A stretch of DNA of 56,266 nucleotides from Mnemiopsis leidyi (lineage: Eukaryota > Ctenophora > Tentaculata > Lobata > Bolinopsidae): the NCBI GenBank assembly GCA_000226015.1, contig JH153812.1, positions 154,986 through 211,251 of the forward strand, given 5' to 3'. Below the pieces are notes generated by a model. It was not told the DNA's origin, did no database searches, and saw nothing but the letters and a program-made list of their open reading frames with translations. Below, one piece after another: positions 37,937 to 49,700 of the stretch; position 1 is the first letter of the stretch, and each line of letters starts with the position of its first letter. Both the position numbers and the translations under genes were made by a program.

Positions 37937-40900
37937 CTTGTTAAAATTTCATGTGAGCATACAATCAAAAATTAACAACAAAATTAGCATATCAATAAAC
38001 TTTTGTTACTAAGCAACAATAATGTAGTAACATTTCTTTTTCATTAACCACATACAACATATAATTTTTCCATCTCTAGTACTTTTTTGTCCAAGGCAAA
38101 AAAGTAAAGTAGATGGTTTAAAGTGGTCGGATTTTGGGATAGGGTGGTTGCTGGATACGAAGATAGCGGTGTCCGATGTCCGGTGTCACAAAGCAGTTTA
38201 ACACAAAGTGCGTGCCACTGTTACCATGTCGACGATGCATTATTTATAAGTGCCTCCGCAAAGGTCTTCTATTTCGGTGGCCGACAACTGGGAACCTTGG
38301 AATTTGGGTACCCAGTGGGATCACATCACACAGCCCAATCAGTCCCACGGGGGTCAGATCACACGGTGTTGTTAGTCACGTATCTGTGAAATGTGAGCTA
38401 GTGGAGATCTGACCCGATGTCATTAATCATTTGGGTTTGTGTGAGGCGAGGTGTGTCCATCAAGAGGAAAGCAGCTAAGCAGCCCCTGGCCGTTACTCAG
38501 AACCAGATTTAGCTATCGTAATTACTTTATGAACCACATACCTCATGAAAGTCGCTCGGCAGCACCTGATTTCATTTTCAGTATAAACTACTGTTAAATT
38601 TGACAAGATGTCATAGTTATCATGTATCGGCTAACATAAAACATCTTAGCCTTCGAATGTTTGGCAAAAAAGCAATAACAGCAGCAAGAGCCGGGTATCA
38701 GTCACCGCAAGCTAAGTTTTCTGTAAGTTAAAGACACTAAAACTTCCACCCAAACTCAAGCAAAAAATATACCTAGTTAAACTATTTCAACTGCACCGTC
38801 AAATTTCTGTAGGTCCGTTGTTTTTAATAGCTAAAATTTTATGTAGCAAGTTTTAAGTTTTCTCAACCGAACAACAGTACATATCTTCAGCCGCCGGTAT
38901 CGTCACACAAGTTGAAATAAAATTGTTTACTGCCAATATTTTTACTGTAGCTGTCGTGGAATTCCATTAGCGGTATTTGCGGCAGAAATTGTATTTACAG
39001 TATATCTGCTTCTAGCACTAGCAGTAAGCAGAGGGTAGATCAAAGAAGCTTCTTTGACTTTACAATCGGAGAGATGGAAATCTAGCATCTCCCTTAGACC
39101 TAACTAAGCGGTCACAATTCTTGTTTCCGTAAAAATTTTACATTATTAAATGTTCTACTGATGTAACTATAGTATGTGAAAATGCAGTTAAATGCTATAG
39201 TTGGATGATTGTTATTTAAAAAAACTTTAACCTTGTTGGCAATTCTTTACATGCACCCGGAATTATTTGGCTGCACTGTGGTAGACCATTTTGCCCAATG
39301 GTGCACTCTTCATCATCATCACACCGCATTTCCTCACAGGTGGGACAGGCCCTTTTGATATATTCATCCCTGGAGCATAGCAAATTATAAACTGTTTAAC
39401 TTTTCTTCTAAGATGAAATATTCAGTCATACTTTTAATAGAGGCCAGAATTCTTAGGGATGCGTCTGAAAGTCTTTTTATCGAATGACAGCATTTCTTGA
39501 AATGATCTGGTTGTACCTGACTTTTTATTGGTCAATCATTGTCACATTATGGAAAAATTTACAACTCCTGCTAAAAAATTCAGATGTCCATTTTAATTGT
39601 TCCACCTTATCATTTTCTTGAAGTACTATCCTCCAATTTCCTTCTTCTCCAAAGCAATTTAAATTAGATCTTAATAGATAATTTTAACACAGGGTTTTTT
39701 GTAGTTTTTTTGGCACTATCGATTATAAGTCAATCTTTGTAAGTAGTGTTAGAATAATTTCAATATATAGTTGGATTTGGCAAGTGGGTAAAATGCCTAT
39801 GGAAACTTGATAATTCTTATAATTAAATATTGTCAAATATTCTCATCAAGCTGGCAATCGTTTACATGCTTGCATACCCTGTTAATTTTTGACAGATGAT
39901 TGCTAAACGGCACCAGGAGCCAGGCTCGTTAGTGCAGTCTGCCACTGAACAAATTCCACCATCCAGTTTGATGCTTCCTATACTGTCGATCTTTGATCTG
40001 GTTAGTTCCAGTGTTATATCTCAGGACAGATAACATTATATTGAGAATATTTGTTTGAATTCTTGTGAATACTTCACGAAAGACATCAAAAATTTTGTGA
40101 ATGTTTCGCCTAATATTTACCTTGAATATTTCTGCCTTCATACATTATTTGTGTTAAATTATTGCATTCTCTCGAGATCATTAGTAGATTTTCCCTCATG
40201 GCCTCATGCTAACCTTGCTTGTGAAGTCGCCGATTCCATCCAAGGGCTATAGATATTACAGCTGTTTGGGACATAACCTTTTGGACATTCGAGGCTTGGA
40301 TTCTGATCACTTTGGTATCGATACTCATAGTTACCAATCACGACTTCCGAGCAAGGGTCTTTGGCGATGGTAAGTGGACCACAGTATGCTATCGCCTAGG
40401 AATTTATGTTTACTACCTTGTCCTCATAAATGTTCTGATATATAATAGTGGGCACACAAATAGTTCTTTTTGATTGTATTGGGCGAATATAAATGTTTTA
40501 CTTATATCAGTATGATAATGTAATAAGTTATCAGTTGCGCTAATCAGTGAATGTAATGTGATGTAATGATAACGTCTATCGAGTTGTCATAAAAAGGCTA
40601 GATACGAATAAAGTAGACCTGGATGGAGTGAGCTGATTTCCTAGACCGTCTTGCAACACATGAAGATCCAGAGTTCTCGATTACAACCCCATCACTCGCT
40701 GTTGGTACTCCATATGTCATGCATCTCATAACTTTCAATCCTGAGAAGGGATTATTAGTATGGATATTCTAGGTAGCAAAATGTAAATAAAATTATGTTA
40801 TTATTGCATGATTGTACAGTTTAGCTGGTATATCGTTCTTAGATTGGCACACCAAATTAACTATGTGCTACCTACTTAACAAATTTGACGAAATTTCTAA

Positions 40901-43900
40901 CGCAGTAAGAATGTTTATTAAGCTGTCTGTGCTCGAATTGGCTTTACAGCTCAACTTTTATTGAATAACCTTGTGGGCATTCCGCTGTTGAAGTAGCTTC
41001 TGCTGCTGAAATCGTCTCACCAACAACAATCGTCCCTAATTCAATTTGATAAGTGCAAATAGATTAGAAACCTACCCTCGGTGATACATCGTTTAAATTG
41101 TAAAAATGACTTCTAAAAATTATAGTTCTAGTAGTAGTAATAAATAGTGTTGAAAACTCACAAACAGTATTCTTTACAACACAAGTTTTAACGTTTTTGG
41201 ATCTGTCAGTATGTAGTTGGTATCCCTCTTGACAAATACAGGTGTAGTCATTAGATCCTACTGGTTCACATTCTCCGTATGTTCCACATCTGGGAACATA
41301 AGCTTTGTCAAAATTAAGTTTTGTTTTATCCACAATGAATACTCAAAAACACATTCATAGCAATCAAATTACAAAAAAATCCCTCTTTACAAAACAGAAG
41401 TGGAAAATTGAAACTGACTTTTTGTTATTGTCACATCCAGTTTGAACTGCTTTGCAGATGGGTTTGCCATCCTCCATCACACACTCTTCCTGATCCCCAC
41501 AGTGGTAGCCTTTACAGTCTGGACAGTTAGATGCTGCGTACTGCTCTCTGATTTTAGTTTTGTTAAATATTTTGTCTTTAACTTATCGCGATTTGGTGAT
41601 TTCTAAAAATTTATTATGAGAACATTTTCAAGCCCTACTCTGTGTAACATGGGAGGAATCAAAAAAATTGAAAATGTTTGTTTAAATGTATCGACACAAA
41701 CTTACAAGTCCGTGAGCTGACAGATACCCGTTGTGGTACAGTGTTTAACTCCGCAGTCGGGTAATGCACAGGTGTTCTCGGAGAAAGATACCTGACCACT
41801 GTGACTAACTCTTTTCTTAGCTGCGTCACTGAATACATCGTCAATACCCAGAATGATAAGAAATAATGAAAAAATTGAATGATTACTCCGTAGTTCTAAA
41901 ATCATAGTGGAAAAGCAAATGTTGCTGATAAAAAGAACTCGTCTAAAGAATGAGCTTTTATGTTTCCTCTTTTTGAAAAAGAATAATAAACTCTAGGAAG
42001 CAACTCTAGGAAGCAACTCTAGGAAGCAATGCATCACCTGATACCAGGAGACCACCAGCTGTGGTACAAACATCCGATCATTTCATATCCACCCTGACAT
42101 CTTGACATTGGAGCAGTAGCGCTGTGTCTAGCATAAGTTTGTACTGGGATTCTCGGACCATTACATGGGTTGGTTTCATCCACAGCCAGAGTACACACAC
42201 CCCTTGCCTTCACACCATTACCCTTGTAACTGTTGAACCCTGTGCAGGTTCCGCTGCCATCATGGTTCACCAGCAACCCATCGGTTCTATCAGGGACATT
42301 GCCCACTATTATTGTGCAGCTCTTTATCGTATAGCCAGCAGGGCATCTTACTATGGACTTCTTGTCGTCTCCTTCCTCGGAAGTATCTCCGTCAACGACT
42401 TTGTCTTCTCCTTCTGTGAGTATTTTATTTAGAGATTATTATCTCTGTCCTCGTTTTGTGACTATCAATCCTAACTTAGCTAATCGCAATGCTTATCTAC
42501 CATACCCTCCCTAACTACTTTCACACTGAAAACTTAGCTAACCCACCGTCTATAGGATCTGGGAGACCGATCACCCTCACTTCGCACAGTGTGAGGTGTG
42601 TAACAGAATTGACAACTTTGACTTGAGAAGCTATCGTATCACATTCTATTGTGTATTCGTTCTGTCTTGCTTGGATTTCAACTACACCACAAAGTCTGTC
42701 CCCTGCATAGACCTGAACCATCATTAATCAGCCTAATTTTAAAATGTTGGCAGAATCCTGTTCAAATTGCTATATACATAACTTACAATATTGTATCACA
42801 ACAGTAATTTTTGCACCCACCTTGGCACCATGGAGTCTCTCAGCACAACAATCAGCCCGGTTATAAAGAACAATCTTCTTGATATGATAAAAGTTTAACA
42901 AGTCTACACTCCACCAGCCTGCCCCGGCTGTGTGCGTGCAGGACAGTCCCCAGTAGTGGGAGTCAATGTTACCATCTACTGCACGTGCACTTAACCCTTC
43001 CCAGCCAGTACTGCTCTGTCTTGTAGGCTTCTTGAGGGCTAGGTTAACTAGCAAGTCATCCGCTGAAAGGCTTATGGGTAGAAAACCACCAAGTTTCTAA
43101 CATCTTTATGAAACTTTATAATAAAAATAAGAAAAGATGTATATATTATATATATAATCAAAATACATAGTTTTAATTTTAATGCTATAAACCTACCGTC
43201 TTTCTTGGGATCTGACATGACTTTGACTTCACACAATGTAAGATATTGTCTGGGTGCAGCAAGGATCCTGACGTTTCTTCCAGCAATTCCCTCGGTATCA
43301 CAGTAGATCTTGTACACTCCCAGACCTTGTTCGTAGTTTACTGTTCCACATAGATTGTCGTCCACATACACCTGAAATGATGGAATTCATTGTAAAATTT
43401 GATACAGCTTTTATCAAGTCAACTTGTTTGAGCATTATGTTATGATTGTGCCTTTGCACTTCCTCATTATTAATTCTCTTTGCGAGGAATCGATCCCTGG
43501 TCAGACTAACTGTCTCAATCCTCATATCATATTACAAATAATACCAGTAAAATCTAATCAATTTACCTTCACGCCATTAAGTCGTTCTTGACAGCAATCC
43601 TCTCTATTATGAATCTCGACGTGGTCAATAACCTTAGCAGACTCGAACTCCAAGTTCCACCAGCCATCCTCCAAGTCTCCATTGTGCGAACACGAGCCTC
43701 TGTATTTGAATTACTTTATCTAATTTACTAATGTCGATATCAAGATATTGTTGTTATAAAAGACTTTTAGAAGCCAATGTGCTCTGAAACTTGAAATCAA
43801 TTTACCCTACACAACTTTTAAAACTTTAAAGGTTTGTACTAGCAGAATTTCATATCATAATCAAGTTTTGAAAATCGACAGTTTGAAATACAGAATTTTG

Positions 43901-44574
43901 AAATTTGTCATAGGTAATGATGTTGTTTTCTTACTGCCAATAATCCCCAGCCTCATTCCCATCTATTGCTCTATCTGCCTTTCCGTTCCAGCCGGTGCTG
44001 TCTTGGGTTGCTCTTCCATTAGCTGCTATGTTTTCGAGGTCATCATCCTCGTACCCTTGGGTTTTAGTTTTTAATTCATCAATAAGTGATGTTCCTTCCC
44101 GATAATTTGATCCTGCTAATATTTAACTGCACTAAGCCTGGCTGGGCCACTACTTACCAATAACCTCCACCTCACAGAGTGTAAGGTATTGTCTGGGTGT
44201 CCGTACTTTGACGAAATTTCCCCTCTTTTTGCAGGAGACAGGGTAAACCAGAACACCCGATGCAACTGTTATAGCTCCGCATAGTTCCTCGTCAACATAT
44301 ACCTGATTCAAGACAGAAATTGAATAAGGAGGACTTATTAGAGTGTTGGCAGCCACCCAAGAAAATAAACTTAACCGAAATTTTTGGACTTGTCTAACTT
44401 GTGCGTGGAGGAGGATAGGGAAACAAAATGATTGGCTAGCTCGCAAGACTTAATGCTCATCTTAATGTCTAAAATTAGGTAAATAACATTTTTCGTGTTG
44501 CAATCAATGTGGGATCTGATCTTAAAGGTTTGGGAAGTTCTAGGGGAGGTAAACGTTGTTGCCTCGACTAGGAA

Positions 44575-44624
<50 letters not shown>

Positions 44625-45390
44625 TAGTAGTAGGTANNNNNNNNNNNNNNNNNNNNNNNNNNNNNNNNNNNNNNNNNNNNNNNNNNNNNNNNNNNNNNNN
44701 NNNNNNNNNNNNNNNNNNNNNNNNNNNNNNNNNNNNNNNNNNNNNNNNNNNNNNNNNNNNNNNNNNNNNNNNNNNNNNNNNNNNNNNNNNNNNNNNNNNN
44801 NNNNNNNNNNNNNNNNNNNNNNNNNNNNNNNNNNNNNNNNNNNNNNNNNNNNNNNNNNNNNNNNNNNNNNNNNNNNNNNNNNNNNNNNNNNNNNNNNNNN
44901 NNNNNNNNNNNNNNNNNNNNNNNNNNNNNNNNNNNNNNNNNNNNNNNNNNNNNNNNNNNNNNNNNNNNNNNNNNNNNNNNNNNNNNNNNNNNNNNNNNNN
45001 NNNNNNNNNNNNNNNNNNNNNNNNNNNNNNNNNNNNNNNNNNNNNNNNNNNNNNNNNNNNNNNNNNNNNNNNNNNNNNNNNNNNNNNNNNNNNNNNNNNN
45101 NNNNNNNNNNNNNNNNNNNNNNNNNNNNNNNNNNNNNNNNNNNNNNNNNNNNNNNNNNNNNNNNNNNNNNNNNNNNNNNNNNNNNNNNNNNNNNNNNNNN
45201 NNNNNNNNNNNNNNNNNNNNNNNNNNNNNNNNNNNNNNNNNNNNNNNNNNNNNNNNNNNNNNNNNNNNNNNNNNNNNNNNNNNNNNNNNNNNNNNNNNNN
45301 NNNNNNNNNNNNNNNNNNNNNNNNNNNNNNNNNNNNNNNNNNNNNNNNNNNNNNNNNNNNNNNNNNNNNNNNNNNNNNNNNNNNNNNNNN

Positions 45391-45455
<65 letters not shown>

Positions 45456-48400
45456 GGGGGTGGCAAATGGCAATAAATCTATATGTCTATATATATACAT
45501 AGACATAAAAATTAAAGGTTTTGTAAACCTCATCGAGGTCGATGTAATAGGCTATGCAAACATTTGATCTAAAGGCATTTAATTAAAGGCCTTTTAGGCT
45601 CTAAAAATAAAGAATTTTAAATTTTGGCTAGAAAAAAAGTTAGACAAGTGTGCAGTCATGAAATTACAAGGAATCTGAAAACCCTGTGTCTTGTCTTATC
45701 TTGCTTAGTGTTTTGTGACTAATAGCATTGTTTAGAACTAGAAGCTAGAAAGGCTCTGCTAAACGGCTGCAACCTAAATTAGTTTGATCTACAGTGATTT
45801 TTCAATACCGGAAATGGTGGTCTAAGTGCTAAAAGGAAATCCGAACCTTGGCTCCGTTGAGTCGCTCAGAGCAGCAGTCCTGTCTATTGTAAAGCACAAC
45901 CCTGTCCACGAAATGTTCCCTTTTCAAGTCTAGAGTCCACCACTCAAGGATGTTGGTGTTTAGGGTGTGTGTGCAGGTTTTTTCTCCCCATCGCCCGTCT
46001 ACTCTGTTGTCTGTTGCTCTGTTTGCTTCTCCTCCCCACCCGACACTGGACTGTGTTGCTGGCTTGTTTTGCCCTATGTTCCTCATTGGCTCTGATACGT
46101 TCCAAATTGTAGTCACTTAGTTTAAATAAATACCTTAACAGAAAAAAATGAGGAAATGAAGATATGCCTAGAGAGAAATAAAGGTATGCCTTAAAAGTTC
46201 AGACACAACTGTTACCATCTGGAATAATCCCATCACAAACCATCAGTTGATTCCTTGCCAAAGACTTGGACTTCACAAAGAGTAAGATAGGTGTAGGGTT
46301 GTCTAATCAACACGTGATCAGCGACCAGACCCTCACACTCAACTTTGAAGTTAGTTTGACCTGCTGTGTACTTCACTGTCCCACAGTACACATCTCCAGC
46401 ATACACCTTGTCGGAAATTGGAATGAAGGATGATCACAAAAAATATGGATATGGATATGATTACAGAGAAAATAAATTGCATGTAAAATATGGCTAGGTT
46501 AGATGCCATGGGTTTCTACCTACCATTGCACCATTTATCCGGTCTTCACAGCAATCTTGTCTGTTATGAATAATAACATGACTTATCGCAAAGTTACTCT
46601 TGAAGTTAACCCTCCACCAGTTGCCCTTATCGGCAGCTGTGCAAGAACATGAGTTACTGAAAATTAATTATGTTACAATTATGTTCTATTGGTGGCTTAC
46701 AAGGTATATTAAAATTATCGAAAAGCTGCCACGGTTTGCAATGTAATAGAAGAATAGAGAAGATTAATGTGCCTGCACATACTGAGAGTACTGTCCGTCA
46801 ATATTCCCATCCACCGCACGTGCACTGTCGCCAGACCATCCAGTGGAACTTTGCTCAGTCGTCTGTCCAACAGATATCCAACTTACATCATCTGGAGCAG
46901 TTGTTATGTCGATTAGTACAATGATGATTTGTTTCGTGATATCGAGTTAAAAGTAACTTGAATCAATAAAATTCAATTTTAATGTGCCTGAAATACCTAT
47001 ATCACAGGGCCAGTTCCTACAAAACGTGACAAAGATGAGTTTTGTTAATTAAAACCCACGTTTTTTCTTGTTTTTGAACCCACCTTCACAGTGATCCAAC
47101 GTGAGGAAGAAAGCCTTTTGTGCCGAGTTTACTCCCCAAACAAAGTCTTCATACGTATCTATTTGGGACAACTTTCCTGGAACTTGTACCCAGTGGGTCC
47201 CTATAGGGACAGACTCAGAGATGCCAGCTCTGTAGAATATGTCATCGACACTGTTTACACCAAAGACAATACTTTTGCCAGACGATATCCACTTTAGTTT
47301 ACCCGCAATGTGGTTCCACTGAGGCAACTAACTGTCATTTTGAGAGCAATGGTTGCAGTTATCAATTATTTTATGCCATTTCAGTAGTTATAACAAGTTT
47401 TGCTGCACGTTTTTTGGTTGTAGCCTGTACACAAAAAAAGATGCATTTTTACGAGAATCCTTTTTCTCTCCCATTGGTTGAATCTGGCACTTATACTTAG
47501 TACTTACCGCTGTTCCCTGGGTGTCCGGATCTCCGTAAGTTCCTGTTCTGTAGAAGATATCATCGTTAGAGTTTACTCCCCACACCCCAGACTGTCCCAC
47601 ACTCACTACTTTCAGTCTACCTGAGACTTGTTGCCAGGAGTCTCCAGTTCTACGGTAGATGTAGTCCCCACTGTTCACTCCCCAAACATGATCTTTGTCA
47701 CTCACTGAGACTTGCTTCAAACCACCAGGAATTCTAACCCAACTTGTGGATGCAGTACGTTTCCAGATCTGGGAGGCTCTGTTGACTCCCCAAATTTCAT
47801 TTCCTCCTACAGAGATATCGCTCAACCTTCCTGGATACTCCTGCCACCTTTCTTCCGTGCTGAGAACAAAATCTCAGATTAAATCAGTGTATCTGATTGT
47901 TCAAAATATCTTGTTTTCTCTGAGTAGACTCGAACAAGGGACATAAGCTCATAAATGCCAATTAACAACTAGTTTCCCTTGTTGGAGTGTACTGAGAGAA
48001 AACAAGACATTTTCAACAATCAGATTCTTTTATAACACTTGATAATACTTCACGACTACACCAGATCAAATCAGTGTAATTGAAATTCAAAAAAATTCAT
48101 AGGATCATCATCGATTCTTGAAATATGAAGTAGCTAAGCAACTTATTCAACCTAAAGTAGATCTTATCAGTATTGTCCAAAGCCCATGTCCCAGCTTTTC
48201 CGTGGGCTATTCTGCTTAGTCTGTCATTTTCATCTCTCCAAGCAGAAAGCTGTGCAGCTTCTGCAATGATAGAATGATATGAGAAGATGAGAGTTTAGTT
48301 GGCAAATTTCAATATTAGATTTGAACTTGTTAAAGTACACTAACGAACGTGATTTTGACTACTAGATAATATCTGTTTATACATGAAATGTGTGCATCTA

Positions 48401-49515
48401 GATAGTGTTATTTCCAATGCAATGAAACAATACTTAAAAACTTACTTGCAGTCTCAGTGAAGGTCAGAAGATAGACATTCAGTCCAGAGTTGCTTCCAAC
48501 CACTGTTTGACCATAAGTGTCAACCTGAGAAAGCTTTCCCCCGATCTTGGTCCACCCTGTTCCGGCTGGTGCTTGAGGCGAGATGCCATGCCTAAAGAAA
48601 ATGTCATCATTGCTGTTCACTCCGACCACTATGTTGTGTCCGGAGGATATCCACTTCAGCTTTCCTCCTATGTGCTCCCACTGTAAGTATTAAGCAATGA
48701 TTGTCACGTCTTGACAATCGCCTAAAATCTTAAATCTATTTCACGATTTAAACCTCAAGAACTTGGCTAATTTAACGGTTTAAGTCATTCTCGAAGGGTT
48801 GGGGTATGGAGGCCTATATCCGTACCTATTGACCTTTGGATAATTTTGACGGCAATTGTAATTACTCACCCCTGTTCCCTGAGTGTCCGGATCTCCGTAA
48901 GTTCCTGTTCTGTAGAAGATATCGTCGTTAGAGTTTACTCCCCACACCCCAGACTGTCCCACACTCACTACTTTCAGTCTTCCTGAGACTTGTTGCCAAG
49001 AGTCTCCAGTTCTACGGTAGATGTTGTCCCCACTGTTCACTCCCCAAACATGATCTTTGTCACTCACTGAGACTTGCTTCAAACCACCAGGAATTCTAAC
49101 CCAACTTGTGGAAGTGGTACGTTTCCAGATCTGGAATTGCCTATTGACTCCCCAAATGTCGTTCCCTCCAACTGAGATATCCATTAGTGTTCCTGGATAC
49201 TCCTGCCAACCCTCGCCATTCCTGTTGTGAAGAAGTTAGCTGATTTGGACCTGTACTTCTTTGATTGAGTTAACCAATCTTGTTTGAGGAACAGTTCTGG
49301 AATTTAGAAATTTTTCTGGCACCCAATATGCGCAATTATAAGTCCATTTGATAAGATAGTAAGATGTTAACTTATCCGTACCTAACGAATATCTTATCAT
49401 CACCAGAAACAGCCCATATTCCAGCTTTGCCGGATGCAACACTTTTGAGTGAAAGTGCTGGAGCATTTTTGCGGGACCAGTTTGACAGGCTAAGCTCTTC
49501 TTTCTGAGAAATCAT
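34662..49515 (-). CDS. mosaic lectin: tectonin propellers, FTP domains, Cys-rich, EGF and Ig modules
   Basis: Thirty-two exons with matching phases give a 5577-nt coding sequence (1858 aa); exon coordinates are in the module entries. Order: two six-bladed tectonin propellers (about 1-240, 241-472), four FTP/F5/8-like domains (473-1017), a block of cysteine-rich motif, follistatin-like and EGF modules present twice (1018-1521), further EGFs (to 1636) and two Ig domains (1637-1858), then stop. Tectonin and FTP domains bind carbohydrate in horseshoe crab tachylectins and fish lectins, so glycan recognition is the likely activity. The proposed start MISQKEEL (49515) gives no signal peptide, odd for disulfide-rich extracellular modules; a first exon may be missing. 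There is no transmembrane segment. A single gene is supported by unbroken phase and one downstream poly(A) signal, but not by transcript data. Confidence 0.78.
39232..42413 (-). other. mosaic lectin, module 3: duplicated cysteine-rich/follistatin-like/EGF block
   Basis: Exons 42038-42413, 41706-41828, 41419-41547, 41162-41289, 40970-41005, 40619-40740, 40214-40395, 39878-39997, 39232-39369. A motif CxxGYxxxxC appears four times ([20 protein letters not shown], a split [20 protein letters not shown]), two per block. It resembles the cysteine-rich modules at the C-terminus of PCSK9-type proteins, a tentative comparison. Each pair is followed by a follistatin-like piece ([30 protein letters not shown]) and then EGF. 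Exon 40970-41005 is a 36-nt microexon. Confidence 0.72.
42547..46891 (-). other. mosaic lectin, module 2: four FTP (fucolectin-type) domains
   Basis: Domain 1: 46783-46891, 46524-46656, 46241-46406. Domain 2: 45847-46091, 44158-44302. Domain 3: 43935-44055, 43567-43699, 43197-43371. Domain 4: 42821-43062, 42547-42712. Each has the family's pattern: QSSxGWxG near the start, RAxDGNxD, WWxxDL, then NRxDCCxxRLxGA (vicinal cysteines between two arginines), CG, and LTLCEVxV at the end. In eel fucolectin a His and these two Arg bind fucose. Domains 2-4 keep a His in the C(S/T)H motif; domain 1 has SCSC there. The 754-N gap lies in the intron inside domain 2. Confidence 0.87.
44577..45455. repeat. 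(AT)n microsatellite interrupted by a 754-N assembly gap
   Basis: About 45 bp of (TA)n at 44577-44620, N at 44637-45390, then about 65 bp of (AT)n at 45391-45455. The gap therefore lies within or next to a long AT repeat that the assembly could not cross. It falls wholly in an intron of the mosaic lectin, whose phases match across it, so no exon need be missing. Open frames running through the N are meaningless. Confidence 0.95.
47084..49515 (-). other. mosaic lectin, module 1: two tectonin propellers
   Basis: Exons 49382-49515, 48870-49221, 48446-48680, 48152-48260, 47508-47859, 47084-47318. Each set of three exons encodes about 233 residues and six tectonin blades, recognised by VxxGxxGxWGVNSxDxIFYR-like signatures. 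This is the size of a single tachylectin-1/fish-egg-lectin propeller. The middle 352-nt exon of each set holds blades 2-4 and is almost identical in the two sets and in the neighbouring gene. Blades 1, 5 and 6 differ much more. Confidence 0.88.
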
Positions 49516-49687
49516 GATATATCAGTCAATGGTAAGAATTTATTTGAGGTTGGAACATGCCATGTGCATGGGCATAAGACATGCTAATGACATATTATTC
49601 TTAATATCAAACAATGATCGTTAATGTACCCTCTTCAGTATGAATCATTATCAAAAACAAAAGCCCCTTATCTTACTACTTATTTTT
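49516..49687 (-). other. short spacer between the two lectin genes
   Basis: Only 185 bp separate the stop of the upstream lectin (49701) from the proposed start of the mosaic lectin (49515). No clear first exon with a signal peptide is visible in it. Either the downstream promoter lies here or within the upstream gene, or the two genes share a transcript. Confidence 0.5.
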
Positions 49688-49693
49688 TTTATT
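49688..49693 (-). terminator. poly(A) signal AATAAA of the upstream lectin gene
   Basis: AATAAA within a T/A run, 7 bp after the TAA stop on the minus strand. Very close to the stop, giving a very short 3' UTR if used. Confidence 0.4.
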
Positions 49694-49700
49694 TCAAACA